Below, piece by piece: positions 22,795-31,418 of a stretch of DNA of 42,552 nt. Both the position numbers and the translations under genes were made by a program. Position 1 is the stretch's first letter, and every line of letters begins with the position of its first letter. The stretch covers positions 1 to 42,552 of the forward strand of contig JADHZB010000646.1 of NCBI GenBank assembly GCA_015657535.1. Reading direction: 5' to 3'. The notes beneath the pieces are model-generated. The model did no database searches and had not been told where the DNA came from. It saw nothing but the letters and a program-made list of their open reading frames with translations. This stretch comes from Nephromyces sp. MM_2019. Taxonomy: Eukaryota; Apicomplexa; Aconoidasida; Nephromycida.

Positions 22795-23020
22795 GGGTAG
22801 ACCGGGTGGGTAGACACACATGGAGAGAGGAGGGTAGGCACACATGAGGAAAGGAGGATGGATACACACACACAGGGTGGGTATATATACACATACACAA
22901 GCCAGCAGGTAAAGACAGATACACACGTGGGGAGGGCAGACATACATACATACACACACGGGAATGGTAGACATATACACACACACACACACGGGGAGTG
23001 TAGGGTTACACATACAGATG
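22795..23020. repeat. CA-rich degenerate minisatellite, about 35-40 bp
   Basis: Copies of GG(A/G)(G/T)GG(T/C)AGACA(C/T)ACA with variable CACACA runs. It forms the right-hand edge of the CA/TG-rich half of the window. Open frames across it on both strands (for example minus 23027-22726) are Cys/Val/Pro or Thr/His repeats. Confidence 0.65.
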
Positions 23021-23029
23021 CGCACACGA

Positions 23030-23690
23030 GGGAAATCCGATGGAGAAAAAGCGTGTTAATTGCATGCCTTGCTGATATGGTTACGACAGCAGCCGATTAT
23101 ACACAGAAGTCGCGGAGAAACAAGGCGAAGTGAAGTTTGCAAGCTACGCAAACATGGATGGAGCAAGTCGTTAAGGAAAAATATCAAATTTCCTTCTTTA
23201 GCTCGGCTTCGCGCCTAATATCAACGAACAAGACACGCCATACGAAGATCGGCAGGGACCTTGGGGCTGAGTAGATGTTGCCACTACGTTTTATCGGTAT
23301 TTACCTGGCGTTGTCGCTTCTCTGCCATACCAGTTTAAAAAATGAATCGAGTAGTACCGGCTATAAATGCTGCGCGTGTTTATCTTATTGTGACGACACG
23401 CAATGTAGTTTGTGAATGAAGTTAACACCCTCCCCTCCGTGAGAAATGCTCAGCTCCTTTGACTTCAACCAGCGACACACTGAAGTTTGGGGATGAAGTT
23501 AGCATCCTACCTTCAACGAGAAATGCTAAGCTACTTTGGCTCCAACTACCGACCTACAACTTGATTTTTTCGTTACCCCACGCTCAAAGACACCAAGTGC
23601 CAGCGAACATGCACAAATCTAACTACTGAACAGCCCCATCCAGGACATGGAGCCGTGAATCGTATTGCATACTAATTTGCAGCAACTAAA
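23030..23690. other. Spacer with one direct repeat; no firm gene
   Basis: It contains the 23405-23560 duplication and short competing open frames (30-38 codons in two plus frames around 23085-23265). None could be tied into a splice model. Confidence 0.4.
23405..23565. repeat. Direct repeat, about 85-bp unit, two diverged copies
   Basis: AAGTTTGTGAATGAAGTTAA... is repeated as AAGTTTGGGGATGAAGTTAG..., sharing GAGAAATGCT(C/A)AGCT(C/A)CTTTG and CAAC(C/T)A(G/C)CGAC. Identity looks about three quarters. Confidence 0.75.
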
Positions 23691-24733
23691 ATGCCTCAAA
23701 GTCAAAATTCCTACTCTTCACTGCGAGTATTAGTATTTCAGTTATTCGCCTAGCGACGGTATCTTTCTAGCTAAAGTTAGTAATCTTTTTGTTCGCTGGT
23801 GCGTGCCGCTTACCTATGCCGCATCACTTCTTTTTGTGCGTTTTGTCGTCAGCCATGTAAAATACATATCTCCTGGGCCAATTGTAATAATCTCCATATC
23901 TTCCAGGTGGTAACACAAACGGTCGAAAATGCATCACTTGCAAAACAAAAAGGAGAAACTAATGAAACAGAAGACAGGCAGAAATCCTCCAATTGCACGA
24001 GCAGCATTTTGTCCACTCCCCTCTATAATAATAATTCTGGTCACTCCCACCCACCACTCTAAGCCTATTATCAGGAAGAAACGATAGCGCCCCCTCGCCG
24101 TGTAGCGGACTCACGTTCCGCCACCATAACCGAGTTCATACTTATGACCGATAAACTATTGTAGTAAACGTGTTTTCCTCGGAGGAGCTGCAGTGTTACA
24201 CGAAGTGTCTCCGAGCAAAAGCAACACTCAATTTCAAACACCCGGAAAGAACCGATAGCGTGGATGTACCTCCCCCAACTGCCAACCCAGCTAGATATAG
24301 ACGAGATAAGCAGGAGCCCTGCTTACACCTCAAAGATTCATATATTTTATCTGATAAGATGCTCTTGGCTTGTGACTCACCATTGGCAAGTAGTCACGAC
24401 CATGCGCAAGAAAACGCATAGAATTTTCCCCATCCCGTATGCAGCTAAACCGACAACTCGCTAGAGTTCCATGTCTCCTTCATCAGAGTACTACAAAAGT
24501 TCTCCATGAAGAGTGGATCTGGAACCAAGCATCTTATGGGTGGACATTAGAGGAGCATGCGCACGTTTCTAATTTATATGCAAATGCCCATCCATTAAAA
24601 GATGGAGCTCTAATGTACTTGCAGTTCGAGTTCTTGCTGGTTAAATATACCATGATGTGATCCCATACTTCTCCGAAAATTATAATGATCGCTGTTACAT
24701 TCCTATCAGGTGAAGCCACTGCGTAAACAGTAA
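23691..24733 (+). CDS. Five-exon hypothetical protein (about 162 aa)
   Basis: Exons: 23691-23726 (ATG, MPQSQNSYSSLR), 23907-24039, 24165-24265, 24445-24639, 24710-24733 (VKPLRKQ, TAA). All phases agree. The last intron is 70 nt with ATTCCTATCAG at its 3' end. Exon 3 may be longer: its frame stays open and well-composed to 24421, so the donor at 24266 is my least certain choice. The 65-codon exon 4 contains Trp, His, Glu and Tyr-rich segments (HEEWIWNQASYGWTLEEHAH). The N-terminal third is polar (Lys/Glu/Asn/Thr). No membrane segment and no family recognised. It converges on the H1-like gene with only about 75 bp between the stop codons. Confidence 0.45.
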
Positions 24734-24808
24734 TCTCTCCAATGTAGGCGGTACAGCCTTCGCGCCATTTTCTCCAGAATTAAACCATATAAGGATATGG
24801 CAGTGCCA

Positions 24809-25512
24809 TTACTTGCTCTTCTTCACAGCCTTCCCCGCCTTTCCTTTCTTGGCAGCCTTGCCCTTTAAGGCACTGTATGTTTAGTAATTGTGAAAATATA
24901 GATTTAAACACCAAATTAAATTGGGAAGTCGCTGAGGGATTTCAGTCAGAATAAGTTGAATTTGCAATATCTCATGCAAAACATGAAATAGCTGCAATTC
25001 TTTTTTAAAAGTAGCGGCTTTGTACCGAAAGGAGCCAACAGCCAAGACATGGTAACGTACGTAGTAGTGCGTTCTCAGTCTATTTTGATTATACCAAACG
25101 CTTGACAATGGCAGGAAAAAAAACGAGCTAGCTTAGTTAAATGTGTGGCGTGAACCACCCAGCATGAAATTTTTTTTCAATATTAGGGTTGCAAGAGAAA
25201 GAGCAGCATGACTCTGATCCGAAAAAAATTGTGGTGAAGGACAAGCTATTACTCCTTTTTATATATACTTAAAATCAGGCAACCATAATGATCGCAGCAG
25301 AATGGAACACGCGTCAAGACGCAGATAAAAGTGTGTTTCTGGCCTAAAAGGTTGCACAAAATATTACTACCAACGCACCTTTTGGTCTTGCTAACTTTCG
25401 TAGCAACCTTTTTCGCCAACTTTTGAACTCGTTGTGCAGCCTTTACCGCAACAGCCGCTGAGGCGGCTTTCTTTGCGGGGGCACCTTTCTTAGCAGAAAC
25501 CTTCGGAGCCAT
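24809..25512 (-). CDS. Lys/Ala-rich histone-H1-tail-like basic protein (65 aa)
   Basis: Exon 1 (25512-25379) starts MAPKVSAKKGAPAKKAASAA and ends AAAAG|GTGCGT. Exon 2 (24872-24809) follows ACATACAG and encodes ALKGKAAKKGKAGKAVKKSK then TAA. Phase agrees (two bases plus one, giving Ser). The 506-nt intron could hide a further exon, but I found none. About 21 of 65 residues are Lys and 18 are Ala; there are no acidic or aromatic residues. This matches free H1-tail-like chromatin proteins without the winged-helix globular domain, known in several protists (established). An alternative is the N-terminal basic extension of a ribosomal protein. The likely location is the nucleus, binding DNA non-specifically. 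It converges with the plus-strand gene ending at 24733. Confidence 0.65.
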
Positions 25513-26042
25513 TTTTTCTTGCAGATATCACCTGAATAAATCAGCACGTTTATTTCAAGCTTGCGTAACCACCAAAAAAAATTCTCTAACTAAAATGTAT
25601 TTGTAAAAAAATTGAGGTGACACTTGTAAAAGTATAATATAATACCTTAACCTTCTCGGGTGGGAGTTACTGTCAGCCTATAATGCCGCGGTATTTAAAG
25701 TATGTAGTATAATCAAAGTGAGCAGGTAGATGCGTAGATCTTTCGTGTATTAGCGTTGTCTAGCGGGAAATTCTTTTTGTGGCATGCGGTAGGATAAAAT
25801 TATATGTAGCGCGGTGTCGTTGGGTGCCAACTACAGTGCAGTCCCTGGGAGAGAACTTGTGGATGGCGGGGGGTGCCATAAATTTTTTTGGGGTTGACTA
25901 ACGTAATTTGCCGCAGCGGCCACACGTTTTTTCCCTGTAGTGTGAAAAATTATTATCTCCAGCTTGTATTACCTTCACAAGACTAACCAGAGAGCTACGT
26001 GGTACACACGCCTAAAATTACTATACCACGAGCTCGCAGTCC
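25513..26042. other. Promoter-side spacer between divergent genes
   Basis: It separates the H1-like gene (minus) from the plus-strand candidate at 26043, so both promoters should lie here. TATAATATAATA occurs at 25633-25644. No exon seen. Confidence 0.4.
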
Positions 26043-26509
26043 ATGGTGACGAGTGAGGTTTACCGGGATGTATTGAGTCATGAAAAGTATTTGCTAGGCG
26101 CTTATTGGAAAAGTCGCGCAACCACTTTGTAGGTGAAAATTCCGAGTTCCGTTAGGGTTAATGAATTGATCTCCATGTCTGCATGTGCCTGCTCCTAAAT
26201 GACAGCCCTAATATTTACCAGTAGAACTAGTGGTATACCACGAAAAACATCTTGCATGACGTGCGTAATTAAGACCACGGTCACACATGAACCAGTGATA
26301 GACCTATTCTAATAAAATCGAACCAAGAAAAGTTGGTTGAGTAATCTTTAAGTGCAAATTAAAGGCCAGCATGAGGAGAGAAATTTGGCTATTCCACTAC
26401 AGGGCTCAAGCTTGCTAGCAGAATTTAAGCGTAGAAACCTTTAGTGTTCACCAGCTGTAACCAAGCACAAAGCTGGATTTTCGAAGTTACCCAATTGTGC
26501 GATTCTTAA
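26043..26509 (+). CDS. Three-exon small hypothetical protein (61 aa)
   Basis: Exon 1 is 26043-26128: ATG within CCATGG, MVTSEVYRDVLSHEKYLLGA, with donor TT|GTAGGT. Exon 2 is 26296-26340, after CATGAACCAG, with donor GA|GTAATC. Exon 3 is 26455-26509, after GTTCACCAG, ending in TAA. Phases agree at both joins. The product is small, balanced and rich in Tyr, Trp and charged residues, with two Cys in the last exon. An alternative internal exon at 26394-26437 (frame GSSLLAEFKRRNL, then TAG) shares the region, so the 3' half is uncertain. No family is recognised. It is divergent to the H1-like gene. Confidence 0.4.
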
Positions 26510-26830
26510 ATACCACGCTAGTTTCAAGTCATCTTTCTCTGTGTAATGTGGAATATTGCTTAAGGTGCATGATGAATGTGCCTATGGGATGTTGCTCTGC
26601 CGAATCTTTGCTTTTCGGCGTATTAGGCTTACACTCTTTGACGCAAGTATATAGACAGGCTTAGGGCTATCCAATCCGCATACGAGTTAAAGCAAGCAAG
26701 AACCCTCAATGTAATGAAATTATTAAAACAATCACTGTGTAGAGGCTGCTTAAAGCATTGCAGATGCCGTTATATATATAAAAATTAATGGATCATACAT
26801 GCATGCTTTTTAGTGTAATAAACATGCTAC

Positions 26831-27164
26831 TGCTGGGGGATTACTCCTCGTTGCCGCTGTCTCAAGCTGCAAACATGGCGCCCTTTCATAAGCATGCGAC
26901 TGTGTGCGCTCAAAATCGATGTCTCAAGGCTCAAATAACATTTCTTTCATAAGTGGATTATGCCTTTGTTAATCCAAAAGGGTCATCGTTTAGCTTACTA
27001 TCCACTCGTACTAGACGGTGTCTTTGGTCAACCAGGAGTGTTGACTAACTTTCCAACTTGCCACAGTTTCCACCCTGCACGATGTGATATTAATGTCTCA
27101 CCTGTGCCGCGGTGGGTGTTTTATCTAAGCGACAATGCTTTAGGATAATAAACTGATGAATCAT
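26831..27164 (-). CDS. Candidate gene start, two short exons
   Basis: ATG at 27164 opens a 21-codon exon (MIHQFIILKHCRLDKTPTAA...) ending at the consensus donor CAG|GTGAGA (27102). A possible second exon (26866-26831, LETAATRSNPPA) follows ATGTTTGCAG in phase 0 and ends at GTAGCA. Short exons like these arise by chance, and a competing plus-strand frame (26960-27148, 62 codons) overlaps. I keep it because of the donor and phase agreement only. Confidence 0.2.
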
Positions 27165-27866
27165 GTCTATGCAGGTTACAGTTACCTGCAATATTTTCCC
27201 ACTATAATCCATATTCAAATCGTATCAATGATTCTGCAGAGGTACTTTTATTGGGTAGTAAGCAACAAGACATCAATCTGCAGCTCGGGAAAATGCGCTA
27301 CAAAAACCTTTAGTACGCATCCAGTGAGGACTAGTTGCCTACACTCGTTTAAACTTGGGAGAAGCTATCCTCAAGTTGCCATGATTAAAGCCCAGATTCT
27401 TTATTTCTTGGTATGACTGCATAAATTGAGTATATGCGTATAAGATACCAAGCACAATTTTGCTTTTACCAGGTGTCTCATTGATTGGACAAGCTTAATC
27501 ATTAAGGGCACGAGTCATTTAGGTAATTTTTTTAGCCTCTATATTTGAGAAGATTACATAGCTTCCTATAAAATATTACACCTCTGCAAGGTACATAACT
27601 AGGACGAAAAATAACAAAGTTTACACAGAGAGGATATGGGAAACGATGGCCTAAAAAAATCAGAAAAGCGGTTAGAGTAAACTGATCGAGATTAGATAAC
27701 CCTGTGCTTCCTTCAAGAAACTCAGAGACGGATCTTGTAATCTCAGAAATAGTAGATTTCATGACCCAAACACTTTATTTAAATTGTCTCACGCAATCCC
27801 TTTATTTTCTTGCAGCAGCTAGGCTTGTATTATGCAGCGTAGGATCATGATTCAATGCATTGAATA
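27165..27866. other. No firm gene
   Basis: The plus frame 27156-27416 (86 codons) and the minus frame 27762-27532 (76 codons, MKSTISEITRSVSEFLEGST start) are the only sizeable ones. The minus one has a plausible polar N-terminus, but no splice evidence follows it. Confidence 0.3.
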
Positions 27867-28354
27867 ATGCAAAACATGGCAGCATCTTCCTCAGCGAAAA
27901 AAAATTTTTGTTACCCAAGGATGACTGCTCCCTCTAATGATGAAATATTCTGCATATCGGAGTTTCCAGGAAATAATCATCGTAACTGCTGCAAAACGCG
28001 CGTCAAAACGTTTTATTCTATCCCTTTAACACTTTATATTTTTGAGGGTAACTACGAAAAACCACCTTTCCAGAATTACTGAAAAAAGCCGCAGCAGCTA
28101 TTATAATGTATTTGCTACCATAATAGAAGTAAATTTTTGGCTAATTCAGTATTTTTGCCATAGGCCAGAGGTATACGGATAAGCAAGCACTAAACCCAGT
28201 TCGCGCGAACGGAGTCTTGATAATCGATGGAAAGGAGGTTTTACGATTCTTCGCAAAAGCTTCAAAGTATGGCAGTGTGACAAGCATGTGCCCACAAGCC
28301 AATTTTACCGATGTGATAAAGAGCTGGAAGAAAAAATTAAAGTGGCCACATTAA
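27867..28354 (+). CDS. Two-exon small hypothetical protein (101 aa)
   Basis: Exon 1 (27867-27981) starts at ATG; a second in-frame ATG at 27876 is the alternative (MAASSSAKKN). It ends CAT C|GTAACT. Exon 2 (28164-28354) follows TTTTTGCCATAG and encodes 62 well-balanced residues to TAA, including ANGVLIIDGKEVLRFF and a Lys-rich C-terminus ending KKKLKWPH. Phase agrees (one base plus two) and the intron is 182 nt. The protein looks like a compact alpha/beta fold without membrane segments. I do not recognise it. A long start-less exon in exact phase with an upstream ATG exon is good evidence that it is real. Confidence 0.55.
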
Positions 28355-29110
28355 AATTGAATATACATCAAAAAGGAGCAAATTGAATAAAAGTTTGCCA
28401 GAGCATTTTTCCAAGTATTTCTTCCGTCAAATAGCCCATCCTCCTCGCTGAGGTAGAATATAAATTATGCGAACTTCAGCTCATGCCAAAGATAAGCTTT
28501 TCTATACAAGCAGCTAAAAAAATCATCCATTGGCTTGCTTGCTATTTTTAAAGCGTATGCTTCGAAAAAAAACCACGCAGAAGCATATTTTTCAAAGGCA
28601 TTTTAACGTATGGCAGTACACTTCGTTTCAACACAATCCTCCTTAAAGAAAAAGAAGTTGTTTCGGTTGCGTCAAGCTTTTAGAGTGCCTTAAGTACTCG
28701 CCGGTAGATTCCGTCGGCTTTCTGGCATATACAGACTGAGACATACTTTTTACCGTTACTACCCCTACTCAAGCTAGAATTCCTTTTCAATGGATACAGC
28801 GTAAATGCTTCATAACTATATGTCTACCACCAGCTGATAACTCACCTCTATAGTACACTGAAGGAAAAGCCATTTGCCAATTAGCTGGATTACAGTACTG
28901 AATGCACAATTACTCGATTTTTTACAGTAGTAGCTAGAACGGTTGTCCTTCAATGTGTCACTTCAATATATCTTGAAAGGTAGTTATGTCATATTACTTT
29001 ACGTCTGCCATACTACTACGGTGTATTCAACTGCTGAAAAAAAGCCAATTTTATGGGCCTCGAAGTTTATCACAGTGCAAAGATGGTGGAAATTTTTTCA
29101 TTTTCATTAG
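28355..29110. other. Spacer or upstream exon of the following gene
   Basis: An open stretch about 28690-28799 (Leu/Arg-rich, ending TACAGC|GTAAAT) could be the preceding exon of the terminal exon at 29111, with agreeing phase and a 310-nt intron. Elsewhere I see nothing. Confidence 0.3.
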
Positions 29111-29317
29111 AGCTATACAAAAGAAGTCATTGAAATCGCGATGCCATTCACTACATTTTATGATGGGATACTTGAAATGCACTTTAATCACAGAAAAATG
29201 CAGGCGATACCATATACAAGGTTTAGTGCCAATTGTAATTACCGAATAGCGCGTAGTGCTCAGAATCTGATCAAAGCTGTGTATCGATACCTAGGTTGCG
29301 TTGCTACTGAGTGCTAA
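29111..29317 (+). CDS. Terminal exon of a hypothetical gene (68 codons)
   Basis: A clean frame opens immediately after the pyrimidine-rich acceptor TTTTCATTTTCATTAG and runs 68 codons to TAA. Composition is balanced (SYTKEVIEIAMPFTTFYDG at the start; a basic helical segment NYRIARSAQNLIKAVYRYL near the end). The upstream exon is not secure (see 28355-29110). An internal donor CTAG|GTTGCG at 29292 with an acceptor at 29353 would give an alternative Lys/Arg-rich C-terminus. No family is recognised. A different plus frame (28986-29249) and a minus frame overlap but are less protein-like. Confidence 0.4.
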   Translation, partial: SYTKEVIEIAMPFTTFYDGILEMHFNHRKMQAIPYTRFSANCNYRIARSAQNLIKAVYRYLGCVATEC

Positions 29318-29768
29318 GCTTATTAGAAACGCTACGGATTTTGTTCTTTCAGCGAACACACGCCAGAATGTATCTCGCCGTAAACAGGGGTTGTGACTAT
29401 GATGATGGTAAAACATGCACTTTTCCGTCATTTTCTTGTATTCTTTTCACATAAGACTTCGCATTCATGCCGGGGTTAGTCCCAATAACAGGACAACTTA
29501 TTACTAAACCCTAATTTTATTAGAAAGTCCGCTGATAGAGATACACAACCAACGCGACCTTATTAGCTTTAAATGACTAAAGGCATAGCTGAGAGAACAA
29601 TAATTGGTAAAAATTAGAGTATCTCCAGGACATTCCCAATCCTCTTCTTCTATTTTTGTCACGCGCTTCTATTGGGATGCAAAAATATGCCCCCGTAACG
29701 TAGGACCTTGGAAATATCAAGCGGTGGAGTACGGATTTCGTATATAAATTATTGTTAAATCTTAGACA

Positions 29769-31030
29769 TCACTCTATAAAGACTGTTAGCTGGGCACTGT
29801 CTGAACTGCCGTACTTATATTCTCTATCAAGAGGCATACAGATATCAGCAGAATCTCCACAGCAAAAACGAGTGACTCACCTCAGCATTAGCTTAGCCCA
29901 TGGTACCATACTCAGCTGGCAGATTTAAAAAGCTTGTAATGATGCTAATTTGGTTTCCATCATGATGATTGATTTAATATTCCTCCTACAATAGGAGAGC
30001 AAGCAATTGATACGCACAAACCCACTCATAACCTCCAATAATATTCCACCTGCTCTAGCTTGTGAGTCCAGCTAATCCTGCCATGAAGTAATGGTCCAAA
30101 ATAAAAATTCACATACCATGCTACTTTCAGGGGCTACATTTCAAGTGTTTATTCTATTGATACAGGTAATTTTGAAACGCTCATAAGAATGAGTATTTTA
30201 TTAACAAAAAATATTAAAACTCTAGGAATTTTGTTTAGTCCTACCAGCTAGGAATTGACCTACTGTACAGATGCACTTTGGAAGGCTAGAAAAAATTAGG
30301 ATAAATTAGTGCAAACAAAATTCACATGGTTAAGTAGCGTAATAAAAGTTTGTGATGTTGGATCGTTCTAATTATGGAGACACAAGTACGATCAAACGGA
30401 AGCACCAAAGAAAAGTTACCATTTACAGTAGGTGGAGAGCACAATCAGCCATCAAAGGAATATTGAACGGACACTGGGAGCTGTCCAACGGGGAGTCGTA
30501 CCACAAAAAATATATAACACTACGATAAGCCCCTAAGAAAAAGCTATGTGCGATAATATGTTTTAACTAATATACTTGCAGGGTAATAAAATTATTTCGT
30601 AAATTTGTTTTGATAGAGTGACTGTTGGCATCACTGCAATGAAGCCTAGTCGCTTGCCCTGTTGGGGATTGGCAGAGCTCATCTTAGCGTCCTGGTAGAG
30701 GCGGCTGTGTATGTGATACCTGATATGTCCGTTGATACCTGCTATGTTTGGTGATACCTGCTATGTCTGGTGTTAACTAGTGTCTGTATGATTAACTCGT
30801 ATGCCTGGTGATAGCTGGTATGCCTCTAATGCCTGGTGATAGCTGGTATGCCTCTAATGCCTGGTGTGTGTGTAAAGTTTTCTGTGTTTGGGAGACTACC
30901 GCAGTGTGTCTCCATGACTTCAGGGCTGCTTCGCTCTGCTAGGCACCTCTTTTTCATCGGTGACGATATCCCAGTACTTCTTGAAGCCAGTCGCAGGATT
31001 GGCAGGGAAAATTTGACCGATAATCTCCAT
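29769..31030 (-). CDS. Multi-exon hypothetical gene divergent from WDR70
   Basis: First exon 31030-30947: MEIIGQIFPANPATGFKKYW... (28 codons) with an in-frame stop just upstream, donor GAG|GTGCCT. Then 30691-30576 (38 codons, MSSANPQQGKRLGF inside, donor AA|GTATAT) and 30480-30427 (17 codons), in phase with each other. The terminal block 30077-30050, 29915-29881 (donor AG|GTGAGT) and 29823-29769 (TGA) is also in phase. The link between 30427 and 30077 is unresolved: a 22-nt exon near 30263-30284 fits one side only. The intron between exons 1 and 2 contains the 30715-30865 minisatellite. No family is recognised. It shares a roughly 390-bp upstream region with WDR70. Confidence 0.4.
30715..30865. 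repeat. About 19-28-bp minisatellite (TGATACCTGCTATGTCTGG)
   Basis: Copies start at about 30714, 30733, 30752 and 30771, followed by two near-identical 28-bp copies of TGATAGCTGGTATGCCTCTAATGCCTGG at about 30809 and 30837. It lies in the first intron of the minus-strand gene. Confidence 0.8.
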
Positions 31031-31418
31031 TTAAAGCTCGATTCGGCCACCAATAAGACTAGCTGAACCAAAATCGCTTCCAGCAATGTCAATTTTGCAT
31101 GCAACCAGGCAACGTCCCGCCATGGGTCGGGAATAACGACTGCGACTTACTGGATATATATGTCCGTGCCTTTAATTATGGATAGCTACATTACCCAATT
31201 GAAATACCTCATTTGACGTTGGTGTCCTGCCTGAGATTACTGAAGCTTGCAATTGCTTCAATGCTATCTACAAGATGTTTTGTTAGCCCACTATGGATTG
31301 AATACATTGTAGGACTACCACATCTTCTTCTTCTTCTTCAGAGTGGTGGTTCTTTTGAGTGATGTTGCCGATCTGAAGCTGTCACTTTTTTTTCCCAAAC
31401 TTTCTGAGTAGCCACAAT
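31031..31418. promoter_or_regulatory. Shared upstream region of a divergent gene pair
   Basis: It lies between ATG 31030 (minus) and ATG 31419 (plus). It holds a pyrimidine-rich tract ending CTTCTTCTTCTTCTTCAG (31323-31340) that could be a 5'-UTR acceptor of WDR70. No TATA box stands out. The call is positional inference. Confidence 0.35.
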
